A DNA stretch of 64,000 bases from Mesorhizobium ciceri biovar biserrulae WSM1271 (GTDB lineage: Bacteria > Pseudomonadota > Alphaproteobacteria > Rhizobiales > Rhizobiaceae). Positions 18,334 to 27,435 of this stretch are shown piece after piece (within the stretch, counting starts at the first letter, position 1; each line of letters opens with the position of its first letter). Position numbers and translations under genes: made by a program. The notes beneath the pieces are model-generated. The model worked only from the letters and a program-made list of their open reading frames with translations. It was not told where the DNA came from and did no database searches. The stretch covers positions 5,789,501 through 5,853,500 of the forward strand of contig NC_014923.1 in the NCBI RefSeq assembly GCF_000185905.1. Direction: 5' to 3'.

Positions 18334-19407
18334 ATGCCCGAGAAGCTAAACATCGTTCCCTTCGTGAGCGTGGACAATATGATGAAGCTGGTTCTGACGA
18401 TCGGCGTGGAGCGCTTCCTGACCGACCTCGCCGGCTATATCGAGGAAGACTTCGGCCGCTGGGAGCTGTTCGACAAGACGCCGCGAGTGGCGTCCCACAG
18501 CGTGGACGGCGTCATCGAGCTGATGCCGACGAGCGACGGCGAAACCTACGGCTTCAAATATGTCAACGGCCATCCCAAGAACACGCGCTCCGGCCGCCAG
18601 ACCGTCACCGCCTTCGGCGTTCTGGCAGATGTCGGAAGCGGCTATCCAATGCTGCTCACGGAGATGACCATCCTCACCGCGCTCCGCACCGCGGCCATGT
18701 CGGCGGTCGCGGCGAAGCATCTCGCGCCGAAGGGCGTTCGCACCATGGCGATCATCGGCAACGGCGCACAGTCCGAGTTCCAGGCGATCGCCTTCAAGGC
18801 CATCGTCGGCGTCGATCGACTGCGCCTCTACGACGTCGATCCTGCCGCAACGCGCCGCTGCGCGAAGAACCTCGCCGGCATCGGCCTGGACATCGCCGCC
18901 TGCGCCTCCTCGCAGGAGGCCGTGGAAGGCGCCGATATCATTACCACCGTCACCGCCGACAAGCAGTGTGCCACCATCCTTACCGACAACATGGTTGGCC
19001 CCGGCGTCCACATCAACGCGGTCGGCGGCGACTGTCCAGGCAAGACCGAGCTGCACCGCGACATTCTTCTGCGCTCCGACATCTTCGTGGAATACGCCCC
19101 ACAGACCCGCATCGAAGGCGAAATCCAACAGCTCGCGCCCGAGCACTTGGTGGTCGAGCTCTGGCAGGTGATCGCCGGCAACGCGCCCGGCCGCCGCGAC
19201 GAGCGCCAAATCACTTTGTTCGATTCCGTGGGCTTCGCGATCGAGGATTTTTCGGCCCTGCGCTATGTGCGCGACCGCCTCAAGGACACCGGACTCTACG
19301 AAGAACTCGATCTCCTCGCCGACCCGGATGAACCCCGCGACTTGTACGGCATGATCCTGCGCGCCGCCCAACCGGCTCCAGTGCGGCTGAGCGGTGCATT
19401 GGGATGA
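18334..19407 (+). CDS. ocd: ornithine cyclodeaminase
   Basis: The 357-residue enzyme converts ornithine to proline and ammonia using NAD. The substrate-side Lys lies in the HPKNTRSG region (about residue 75), followed by [13 protein letters not shown] (about 110) and the Rossmann motif [11 protein letters not shown] (about 143), all typical of the OCD/mu-crystallin family. It lies four bases after the arginase stop and its own stop overlaps the next start (ATGA). Arginase plus OCD is the classic arginine-to-proline route known from opine catabolism and rhizobia. Confidence 0.94.
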   Translation: MPEKLNIVPFVSVDNMMKLVLTIGVERFLTDLAGYIEEDFGRWELFDKTPRVASHSVDGVIELMPTSDGETYGFKYVNGHPKNTRSGRQTVTAFGVLADVGSGYPMLLTEMTILTALRTAAMSAVAAKHLAPKGVRTMAIIGNGAQSEFQAIAFKAIVGVDRLRLYDVDPAATRRCAKNLAGIGLDIAACASSQEAVEGADIITTVTADKQCATILTDNMVGPGVHINAVGGDCPGKTELHRDILLRSDIFVEYAPQTRIEGEIQQLAPEHLVVELWQVIAGNAPGRRDERQITLFDSVGFAIEDFSALRYVRDRLKDTGLYEELDLLADPDEPRDLYGMILRAAQPAPVRLSGALG

Positions 19408-20390
19408 GCAAAGTATCCATGCAGGCGCCGAGGGCCGTCGTGATGATCCGTCCTCATCACTTCACGCCGAATCCGGTCACTGCGGCAGACAATACGTTCC
19501 AGGTGCGCGATGAAAAGCGGAAGCCGGATGATCTGGTCGCTCTGGCATATCAAGAAGCCACGCGTATGGCCGATGGCCTCGCTGAGGCCGGGATCACTGT
19601 CCACCTCTATGAGGATGAATCGGCCGCAACACCCGACTCCGTCTTTCCGAACAACTGGTTTTCGACCCATTCTGGCGGGCATGTCGCGATCTATCCGATG
19701 TACTCGGAGAATCGAAGGCAAGAGCGCCGGACCGACATCATCGAGATGCTCAAGGCTGAGTACCGGGTTCAGGATGTCATCGATTATTCCGGCCTCGAGA
19801 AAGACGGGGTCTTCCTCGAAGGGACCGGTGCGATGGTGCTCGACCACATTGCCCGTGTCGCCTACGTGGTGCGTTCCAACAGGGCCAACGAGGTTGCGCT
19901 CGAACGGTTCTGCACGCACTTCAATTTCGAGCCAATGATCTTTGACGCAGTCGATCGCAGCGGCAAGGCAATCTATCACACCAATGTCCTGATGTGCGTC
20001 GGCACCGATTTCGCGTTGTTAGGGGCGCAGTCGATCCCTGATCCCTGGCGGCGGCGGGAAGTCGTCGCGAGGTTGGAGGAAACCGGTCGTCAGATCGTGG
20101 AGCTTTCGATCGAGCAGATCGAAGACTTCGCCGGCAATGCCATTGAACTGGAGGGCACGGATGGTCGCATTGTTGCCATTTCCGGGCGAGCACACGCGGC
20201 GCTGCAGGCGGAGCAGATATCGGCAATCGAGCAGTCCGCGCGACTATTGCCGTTCGATGTCTCGACAATCGAACTCGCGGGTGGATCGGTCCGGTGCATG
20301 CTTGCAGGGATTCACCTGTCGAGGCGCAGGGCGCAGCCCGCACAGACGCCATTCACCGCCCAAGCAAGCCGCACAGCGAAACACTACTGA
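19404..20390 (+). CDS. ctlX: CtlX-type citrulline hydrolase / arginine deiminase-related protein
   Basis: The 328-residue protein belongs to the guanidino-group-modifying (amidinotransferase) superfamily. Features of the CtlX group are visible: VVMIRPHHFTPNP at the N-terminus, PNNWFSTH (about residue 83), GTGAMV (about 140) and the His region IYHTNVLMC (about 190). CtlX hydrolyses citrulline to ornithine. It overlaps the OCD gene by four bases, so citrulline could be passed through ornithine to proline. A dimethylargininase activity is an alternative, but the next gene fits that better. Confidence 0.85.
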   Translation: MSKVSMQAPRAVVMIRPHHFTPNPVTAADNTFQVRDEKRKPDDLVALAYQEATRMADGLAEAGITVHLYEDESAATPDSVFPNNWFSTHSGGHVAIYPMYSENRRQERRTDIIEMLKAEYRVQDVIDYSGLEKDGVFLEGTGAMVLDHIARVAYVVRSNRANEVALERFCTHFNFEPMIFDAVDRSGKAIYHTNVLMCVGTDFALLGAQSIPDPWRRREVVARLEETGRQIVELSIEQIEDFAGNAIELEGTDGRIVAISGRAHAALQAEQISAIEQSARLLPFDVSTIELAGGSVRCMLAGIHLSRRRAQPAQTPFTAQASRTAKHY

Positions 20391-20405
20391 CAAATAGGAT
20401 TGGAA

Positions 20406-21209
20406 ATGTCGCAAACCAGATCGGTCTATCAGTTCAACTCCGCAATCGTTCGCGAACCCTCGATCTCGGTCGTCAACGGCCTACGCGCCGATGATCGGGG
20501 AGGTCCTACCTATGAAGGCGTCAAGGGCGAGCACGACGCATACGTTGCGTCCTTGCGGCATGCAGGTGTCGAAGTGAGCGTCCTGCCGTCTCTTGAGGCC
20601 TTTCCAGACTCTTTGTTTGTCGAAGACCCGGCGCTCGTTTTCACCGGGGGCGCCATCCTGCTCCGTCCCGGCGCGCCAAGCCGGGTCGCCGAGACCGCGG
20701 AGCTCGCGCCGATCCTGCGCGATATGTTCGACACCGTGCTAGAACTCCCTACCCCGGGACAAGCCGACGGCGGGGATATCATGTACACCCCAAATAGCGT
20801 CCTGATAGGCCTGTCCGATCGCACCGACAAGGCCGGGGCAGAGGCCCTTGTCTCCTGTATCGAGCAACTCGGCGGGAAGGCCCAGATTGCCGAGACTCCG
20901 AAAGGCGTTCTGCATTTCAAGACGGCCTCCTCGCTGCTCGACGATGAAACCGTGATTTCGACCGCTGCCCTCGCGAAGGCTTCCGTATTCAAGGAATTCC
21001 GCCAGTTCATCGTCCCGGAAGGCGAAGAGCCTGCGGCGAACGTGCTGCGCGTCAACGACATCGTCATGGTCAGCGCGGGCTACCCGCGCACGATTGAGAT
21101 GCTCGAAAAGGCGAATTACAAGGTCGTGCCTCTGAAGACCGCCGAGATCGAGAGGATCGATGCCGGGCTCTCCTGTATGTCGCTGCGCTGGTACCGGGAC
21201 TGCAGGTAG
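20406..21209 (+). CDS. ddaH: N(G),N(G)-dimethylarginine dimethylaminohydrolase (DDAH)
   Basis: The 267-residue enzyme would hydrolyse mono- or asymmetric dimethylarginine to citrulline and methylamine or dimethylamine. Expected catalytic parts are present: the substrate-gripping ADGGDIM (about residue 120), the catalytic His in HFKTASS (about 173) and the C-terminal nucleophile Cys in SCMSLRW (about 258). ATG 20406 is preferred to the earlier TTG. It comes directly after the CtlX gene, which would use the citrulline formed. It is the last gene of the run that begins with the racemase. Confidence 0.92.
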   Translation: MSQTRSVYQFNSAIVREPSISVVNGLRADDRGGPTYEGVKGEHDAYVASLRHAGVEVSVLPSLEAFPDSLFVEDPALVFTGGAILLRPGAPSRVAETAELAPILRDMFDTVLELPTPGQADGGDIMYTPNSVLIGLSDRTDKAGAEALVSCIEQLGGKAQIAETPKGVLHFKTASSLLDDETVISTAALAKASVFKEFRQFIVPEGEEPAANVLRVNDIVMVSAGYPRTIEMLEKANYKVVPLKTAEIERIDAGLSCMSLRWYRDCR

Positions 21210-21739
21210 GTCATTCAAACCCCCCTTGTTGCCGCCCCAGACGTCCAGACGACAAACAGAACTCGTGCTTTCCCCTCGATCGTGATTGTCGCGCCGCCAC
21301 GCTTTCTCTCCGGGTAAAGCGACGACGGACTTATGTTAGAAACCGTATTTTACCCAGAGAATTGTCGATCTCATGTCGGCTCGTCGCATCGCCGACCTCC
21401 TATTCCGCGACACGCTGGAGCTTGAGGCGACCACCAGCTGTAAGACAGCGAAAGATGACCGTGTCGTGGATTCGACAAATCGGCACTGAGTTCAGGTACC
21501 CGGCGCATTCCGAAAAACGAGATCAGAGCACTCTCTTGCAGGCGACGGAAATGGCAGGTGGAGGTCTTTAGCGCTTGCGTGCCTTGGCACCATTCTTGCT
21601 GCCTCCCCTTCGCGAACCGCAACACTCATTCGTTCGTCTCAGAGGCTGACAGGGAGCCCTACAAACCGCGCGACGTCGTCGATCGCCGTCCGCGATGAGT
21701 GGCTTATTCACCCGCCACAGGGGTTCAGAAGGGTATTAA
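21210..21739. other. 530-bp gap between ddaH and the PRMT-like gene
   Basis: No convincing gene. Short frames on both strands lack recognisable features. A separate promoter for the PRMT-like gene could lie here, but I see no clear consensus. Confidence 0.5.
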
Positions 21740-22621
21740 ATGCACAAAATCCCGTCCCGCGCTCACGCAGATTCCCAGGTTCCCAACTGGCATTTCAGAA
21801 TGATGCGCGACTCCGCACGAAATGCAGCAATAGAGGCGGCCATAGCATCCTGTAATCTCAGAGGAAAGACCGTCGTGGAAATCGGGACCGGGGCTGGCCT
21901 TCCGGCGATGCTCTTCGCCAGGCATGGCGCCCGAAAGGTATTCACATGCGAGATGGATGAGCGAATTGCTGCGGCAGCGCGGGAGATTATCCGGAACAAC
22001 GATTTGCAGGATCGCATCGTGGTGATTGCAAAGTCCTCAAGGCAAGCAATTCAGGACGGCGACCTTCCTTCGGCGCCTGACATAATTTTTACGGAAACAT
22101 TGGATTCTGGGGTAGTTGGTGAGGGATATGAATCGATAGCGGAAGACATCCGCCAAATCGCCAGTCCTGCTACAGTAGTGATGCCAGATCGGATTCAGCA
22201 ATTCGGGTTCCTCTGCACCGACGTGCAAGCCTTTGAGGACAATTCCGTCTTTAACCAATGCGGATTCGATCTTTCGGGATTTAACCTGTTTGCCGAACGT
22301 TCATATTTTTCGGTGATCCAGACGCTACATGATCCGGTATGTCTCTCGCCAACCGTTCTTTTCAGGAGCTATGATTATTTAGATCCAAGCGCTCTGGACC
22401 CGGTAGAACATCAAGTTACAGTTCACAGCTCTGGCCTTTGCCATGGAATGACCTCATATTTTGACGCCCATTTTGGGAAATTTCTCATCTCTTCTAGAGA
22501 GCGGAAGAGTCATTGGCGAACGGCTTTTCACCCCCTACGAGTACCTATGCCGGTCGAATCTGGGCGGAGATACTATTTGAGAGGTGATAAATCTGGGTCG
22601 ATCGATTTGGTTTCGACATGA
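21740..22621 (+). CDS. PRMT-like arginine N-methyltransferase
   Basis: The 293-residue protein carries the marks of protein arginine methyltransferases rather than general methyltransferases: an N-terminal WHFRMMRDSARNAA segment equal to the PRMT HFxMLxDxxRxxxY region, the SAM loop VVEIGTGAGLPAML (about residue 46), a double-E-type loop ETLDSGVVGEGY (about 120) resembling PRMT7, and a late SHWRTAFHPL (about 258) in place of the PRMT THW loop. Bacterial relatives such as SznE of streptozotocin biosynthesis methylate free arginine. DDAH, which destroys methylarginine, is the neighbouring gene. Whether it modifies free arginine or a protein is not decided by sequence. Confidence 0.82.
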   Translation: MHKIPSRAHADSQVPNWHFRMMRDSARNAAIEAAIASCNLRGKTVVEIGTGAGLPAMLFARHGARKVFTCEMDERIAAAAREIIRNNDLQDRIVVIAKSSRQAIQDGDLPSAPDIIFTETLDSGVVGEGYESIAEDIRQIASPATVVMPDRIQQFGFLCTDVQAFEDNSVFNQCGFDLSGFNLFAERSYFSVIQTLHDPVCLSPTVLFRSYDYLDPSALDPVEHQVTVHSSGLCHGMTSYFDAHFGKFLISSRERKSHWRTAFHPLRVPMPVESGRRYYLRGDKSGSIDLVST

Positions 22622-23345
22622 AGTGCAGGGCAAGCGACAAGCGGCTCTTGGTTCATGTGCTGAAGGTTCTGCTGACAGGGCGGCTGCAGGGGGGCTGGTG
22701 ATGCTAACGTTACCTGATCCCCCGTGAGCACAGGCCATCACGATCCAGTATTGAAGATACAACCTCTGACCGGACCTTTTACCGGGCAGACTCGGCTACC
22801 GCTCCGCCTGTTTGGGTAACATGCTGATAACGGGTCAACATGCTGGGATTGTCGGCGATGCAGGCGCCGTTCGCTTCTCCGATGTCGAGCTCAATCAGGG
22901 CTTCGGTCCGGGGGATCTTGACGCGCGAGATCAAAGCGATCACCGGCTTTACAGACGTGTCTTCCCATTTTGGCGACATGTGATCATTGCCCGGGACAGG
23001 CAAGCTCGACTGGGCGACACCGGTCAACGCGTGAGCAACTAATGTGCACACCCAAGGTGGGCAGACGACTGTGGACTGATGTCCAACACTCCTTGCGCAG
23101 CTTATTAATTAATGTCCAAAGTGTGTTAATTTTCAAGGTGCAGCCTACACTTGCGATTTAGCCTAACTTTTACATTAGTACTGATTGCGATGTGATATAA
23201 CTTTGGCGAAGCCGGCCTGCCGGGTCAGCAGCACAAAGCCGCAGCCTCGGATGCCCTCACTCGTCCGCGCGTGCGCCTCAGATGCGTCTATAGACGGAGC
23301 CATGCGCAAACTGCCGGAGGCTGTGCGTCGAGCAACAAGAGCGAA
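22622..23345. other. 720-bp gap without a recognised gene
   Basis: A 90-codon minus-strand frame at 22779-23051 has protein-like composition but no family I recognise and no clear ribosome site. The stretch 23095-23210 is AT-rich (TTAATTAATG, GTTAATTTTC) and may hold the promoter of the next gene. Confidence 0.45.
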
Positions 23346-24377
23346 ATGGAACAGCAGGTGGAAGACTTTTTCAAGGACTGCGATAAGGCACCGCGATTGA
23401 ATGAAATGGCCGATTTCTTTTCGGCGACCGCAGCAGGCCGATCAGGAGCCCCGATCAAAGTTCCGAGCGTGGATGCGCGCCTTTTCCAAGGGGATGTGTC
23501 GCTGCAAAGCTTCACCAGCGTGCATCGCCAGATCTGGGGCCGCTTCGACCCTCACTATCATGCCAGCATTCCTTATCGTCTCGAGGAGGAGGTTCGAGTT
23601 GGCGATGCCTTCTTGCGATATGCAGACGCTATCGCGGATGAGACCGTCCCGGCTCGGTTCTATCTGCTGGGGGCCGCCGAAGGCACACTCGCTCGAACGC
23701 TTGCCCAGCTGGGCAACGGCAAGATTCAAACCCTTTCATGCAGTCCCAATAAAGAAAACGAGGAAAGCTTCTTTCTCCACGGACGGCCCGCGCATGCAAC
23801 ATTCTTCCTCGGCCCATTTCATCACTTGACCCGGAGCAGAATGGTGGGAACGTCGGCGCTCAGGCACTTTGCCGACGGATTCGACATCATCTTGGAGGAC
23901 ACCACATTTCAAATGTATTCGCCCAATCGAAAGGCGCAGATTGGCTTTGTGAAACATCATTTGAAAGACGGCGGGATATTCTTCTTCTTCGAAAAATTTC
24001 GGCAAGACGACGATATCTCATACCTGAGCCGGGAGCTACAGAAAGACTACGGATATAAGGCACGCTTCTTCACTCAGGACGATATCAAAAATAAGACTGA
24101 ATCCATTCTTAAGCAAATGAACTTCAATGAGACGACGCTATCTGAAATGTCAGAGTCGGTGGCCGCACACTTCAAATACGGATGCGTGACATGGAATTCC
24201 GGCAATTTCTACACACTTGCCGCTAGCAACAACGCGGACAATCTTCGGCGTGTAATTTCGGCGATGGCCCCGCCCTGCATTCCAAATGAATACGTCTATA
24301 CGGAAACTCCGGCTTCGCTGCCGGGATTGGCCTTCGAACCCCCGCCGTTCCGCCGCCTGGCAGCGTCCGGCAGATGA
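23346..24377 (+). CDS. class I SAM-dependent methyltransferase (CmoA-like fold)
   Basis: The roughly 343-residue protein has a Rossmann methyltransferase core: a degenerate SAM loop FYLLGAAEGTLART (about residue 100), an acidic strand end in GFDIILEDTTFQ (about 185) and a GGIFFFFEKF strand (about 218), a pattern seen in CmoA-like enzymes. The glycine-rich loop is less complete than usual. ATG 23346 was chosen because the upstream extension is Arg/Cys-rich and unlike a protein. It follows the PRMT-like gene on the same strand but after 720 bases. The substrate is unknown. Confidence 0.72.
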   Translation: MEQQVEDFFKDCDKAPRLNEMADFFSATAAGRSGAPIKVPSVDARLFQGDVSLQSFTSVHRQIWGRFDPHYHASIPYRLEEEVRVGDAFLRYADAIADETVPARFYLLGAAEGTLARTLAQLGNGKIQTLSCSPNKENEESFFLHGRPAHATFFLGPFHHLTRSRMVGTSALRHFADGFDIILEDTTFQMYSPNRKAQIGFVKHHLKDGGIFFFFEKFRQDDDISYLSRELQKDYGYKARFFTQDDIKNKTESILKQMNFNETTLSEMSESVAAHFKYGCVTWNSGNFYTLAASNNADNLRRVISAMAPPCIPNEYVYTETPASLPGLAFEPPPFRRLAASGR

Positions 24378-24805
24378 GCGAAGCCGGCCAACGACCAACG
24401 CGTCCTAACATGCCATCATTTACGACCAGTACATTCTTGGCCAGTGGCTTGCCTCCAATATCCGTAGGTACTGGTATTTCATGTCCGCTACATGGCTCGC
24501 GCTTTCTTGAAAACAACAGCGTACAGACAGTCACCTCATTACTGTTGTCGGGAAGGATGACCCATTGTTCACCAGCGGCGCAGTCGGCTTTATTGCGGTT
24601 CCCGTCGATCGGCCAGTGCGCATCCAAACCCTTGCAACGGGGTTTGGATTTGTTGTGTATGGTTTGACTGCATTTGCCGGCGATACGCTGCTGCCCCGGC
24701 CGGGCTCCCGTATTTCGGAGTTGTCATGGTCGTGGTTTGGACAGTCGGTATTCTCGTCTGTCCACCAAGCAAAACGGTAGCCCAACAGCCACCGGATGAC
24801 GTGTA
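24378..24805. other. 430-bp gap, nothing recognised
   Basis: No supportable gene or clear promoter is seen between the methyltransferase and the 475-residue unknown protein. Confidence 0.5.
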
Positions 24806-26233
24806 ATGAAATCGCCATCTCCAAAACCCGTCGCTGAAGCATTGGCTTGGCTTGTGCCACACATCTCGCGTTACTCGACGCTTCCGACACGTGCGTATGC
24901 GCATGTCGCTTATGACGCTAAACCCGCCGCCGCCGATCCTGTCCGTATGCATGCTCTAGAGCAGATGGAATTGCGACTTGCAGATTGTGCCTCTCGTCTG
25001 GGCTACGGGCATCCGCAGATTGAAAAACTCGGTACACAGCTTCGAAGCCGACCGGTCATTCAGACCGGCCCACATTGTTACCTGGCCTTTGAACCCGATG
25101 CGTTCTACACGCATATCTTTAGTGCCATGGGGCTGCGCTCCCATAAAGACAGCTGGTATGTGACTCATTCGAGTTCAACCGTTAAATTCCAAGAAAGCGA
25201 CAAGAAAGGCCCCGGTTGGCTGCGGCTTGGAGGTCAGCACTTCAATCTCTTCGGGCTGTCAAACAGAAAAATGGGTCGACTCAGTGTTTGCGGACGTGAT
25301 GCGCCGCAGCGGTTTGCTCTGACGAGCGCCAAACAGACGGGGATCGCGAGCCAATTGGCCGAGCGATTGAAAAGAGCCCTGCCCGATGACGAGTTTCTCT
25401 CGGCCGCCGATGCTATCAAGACAGCCAATCAGAGCCTCTGGCGCCGTTTCTTCGCATCGGATCTTCACTTGTTGCAGTTCGACGATTGGGACGTGGGCGA
25501 CCTAGTCGCCCAGCATCTTCGCGACCCGTCGTCCTGGCTTTCGTCAACGCTGTTTGGACCAAGCTCTTTTGCGAAGAGGCTGCTCAATCATTTCGCATCG
25601 TTTGATTGCGGCCAATGGGCCGACTGGGCAAAGACGACAACCGACTTCTTTTGGCATTTTTCAGGGGGGCGCATATTTCCCCTGCGGCTGCGCGATGGCC
25701 TGTTTTTGAACGAAAGCGGGACCTTCTCTGTACAGTGCGCACCTGACGCGCTTCTCCAATCGTTGAACGAGCGTGAAATCATACCCAGTATGCTCCTGTC
25801 ATTCTTTGTGACATCGATACTCCCTGGAGTGCGGGTGCTCGGCGGCAGTCGCCAGATCGTTTACTATCCGATTATGCGCTATGCCTTGCTGTCTACTCTC
25901 TCTGAGTTTCCGTCACCTGCAAATCGTAGCTTGTCCGTCTCGCTGGGGTCTGACCAAGAGCCGAGTCTGTGGGGGCATCGTACGATCTCGCCGGGTCGAA
26001 TCGATCCGTTCAGTCTTATGACCCAGCTTGGCTGCGATTTTGGGCGGCTAATCGACTGCTATGGCGAGATACCTTTGAGCGAGGCATGGGGCAGCTTGCC
26101 AGCATTCGCCGGCGATCCCCTCTGGCAAACGTTGTGCAAACGGCTTGCAAAGGAAACAGCATTGGAGGATCGCCCCATTTGGCTCGCTGGCGCTCAGCAG
26201 CCAAAACAGGATGTAATTGGCCCCTCCCGTTGA
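24806..26233 (+). CDS. 475-residue protein of unknown function
   Basis: An uninterrupted frame from ATG 24806 encodes a soluble, aromatic-rich protein without signal peptide or membrane segment. I recognise no family with certainty. Segments that stand out are VIQTGPHCYLAFEPDAF (about residue 84), a SSSTVKFQESDKKGPGWLRLGGQHFNLFG stretch and, late, SILPGVRVLGGSRQIVYYP (about 340). The spacing of a TG-P-Y segment early and a GGSR-x-YYP segment late faintly recalls BshC-type ligases, but this is weak. Composition is consistent with a real gene. It lies among methyltransferase genes, so a role in a small-molecule pathway is a reasonable guess only. Confidence 0.72.
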   Translation: MKSPSPKPVAEALAWLVPHISRYSTLPTRAYAHVAYDAKPAAADPVRMHALEQMELRLADCASRLGYGHPQIEKLGTQLRSRPVIQTGPHCYLAFEPDAFYTHIFSAMGLRSHKDSWYVTHSSSTVKFQESDKKGPGWLRLGGQHFNLFGLSNRKMGRLSVCGRDAPQRFALTSAKQTGIASQLAERLKRALPDDEFLSAADAIKTANQSLWRRFFASDLHLLQFDDWDVGDLVAQHLRDPSSWLSSTLFGPSSFAKRLLNHFASFDCGQWADWAKTTTDFFWHFSGGRIFPLRLRDGLFLNESGTFSVQCAPDALLQSLNEREIIPSMLLSFFVTSILPGVRVLGGSRQIVYYPIMRYALLSTLSEFPSPANRSLSVSLGSDQEPSLWGHRTISPGRIDPFSLMTQLGCDFGRLIDCYGEIPLSEAWGSLPAFAGDPLWQTLCKRLAKETALEDRPIWLAGAQQPKQDVIGPSR

Positions 26234-26643
26234 TCTGTGAGCGCGAAGCTGACGCCGTTCAGATTTGGTCATTTCACAGAACGCATGGACATCGCTGTCG
26301 GGCCTTCCATCGCCGATGCGCTTTGAAGACCTGTGCGAGCCATGCGTGCGGATTGGCGATTGCGGACGGCCGAATTATGCTGACAGAAATGGCCTTCGGC
26401 GTCAGGTGGTCAAGTGCTTGCAGAAAGCCAGCGATGTCGTTCGGCGCGCGATCGAGTTGTTAAGGCATCGAAGTTCGTGAGCCGCGCTTGTTCGCTGATG
26501 CACGTTCGCGCTTCGCGCTGCTGACTCCTACAGGCCGATATTGCGAATAGGTAGAACCGATCATAGACCCTTATGCCGCCAAGCTAGCTTGTTCCGCTCA
26601 CAACAACCTCACGGTTGTTTCAATGAGGCTCTGCCAGGCTTTA
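26234..26643. other. 410-bp gap between convergent genes
   Basis: Lies between a plus-strand and a minus-strand gene. No gene or clean terminator was recognised. Confidence 0.45.
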
Positions 26644-27435
26644 TCATCCGCCTCGAGGGGCTTGCCTTACATGAGTTGGAGATAACTCATTTAATAGACC
26701 GGTCGTCGCTCGGCCGTAAACAGAGATATGACGTTTGGACTGTTCGGTGAACGCACCTCCTGCCCAATCTCCCCAACGCTCCGCCAGCTTGAGCCCTACG
26801 CATTCGGCCATGGTATCGAGTTCCTGATGATAGACGTAACGAACGCGATTGGGCAATCGTTTGACCGACGTACCAGAAAACCAGAGGAGGGTTGAGACCA
26901 AGTTTTGGGTTAGGGGATCGTGCACATCAGCAGCGATGATCGTATTCTCATGATCCACAACGAGCGTGGAAATTTTCTGGCCGTTGACGAAACCATCCAA
27001 GGGCGGCACGCCTACATCTATCACCAAATTCCCTCCATCATCTAACGCCTCCACGGCAGATCGGAGGCAAGCTATTTGCGCTTCGCGCGTGACGGCCTGC
27101 GTGAATGTATTCCAAACGCAATACACCAAGTTGTAGCGTTGCTCCGATCTAAATCTTGAAATATCTGCCTTCCAAAACTTAATCAGATCAGTACGCTTGG
27201 CGAGAAGGTTCAACATGCTGTCCGAATTGTCGATACCTTCGACCTTGACGCCGCGCTCGCTCAACGGCACCGCCACGCGTCCGTCGCCAATGCCAAGTTC
27301 AAGAGCAGTCCCTCCGCTGGAAAATCGCTGAAGAAAGGCGACAGTCTCGCCAACCTCATCATTCTTACCTCGCAGCAATGTAAGTAGCTCATACATTGCC
27401 GACCAATTTTCGTCGTAGATGAATTCGTCAGCCAT
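26644..27435 (-). CDS. class I SAM-dependent methyltransferase
   Basis: The 263-residue protein has a clear SAM loop ALELGIGDGRVAVPL (about residue 44), an acidic strand end VEGIDNSDSM (about 65), and a YNLVYCVWNTFTQ motif (about 105), typical of small-molecule or ubiquinone-type Methyltransf_25 enzymes. A strong GGAGGAG precedes the ATG on the minus strand. It faces the 475-residue unknown gene. It is the third methyltransferase in 6 kb. Substrate unknown. Confidence 0.88.
   Translation of the reverse strand: MADEFIYDENWSAMYELLTLLRGKNDEVGETVAFLQRFSSGGTALELGIGDGRVAVPLSERGVKVEGIDNSDSMLNLLAKRTDLIKFWKADISRFRSEQRYNLVYCVWNTFTQAVTREAQIACLRSAVEALDDGGNLVIDVGVPPLDGFVNGQKISTLVVDHENTIIAADVHDPLTQNLVSTLLWFSGTSVKRLPNRVRYVYHQELDTMAECVGLKLAERWGDWAGGAFTEQSKRHISVYGRATTGLLNELSPTHVRQAPRGG

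Noticed and set aside
18346-19371. 341-codon minus-strand frame
   Set aside because: Antisense to ornithine cyclodeaminase, which has full family motifs.
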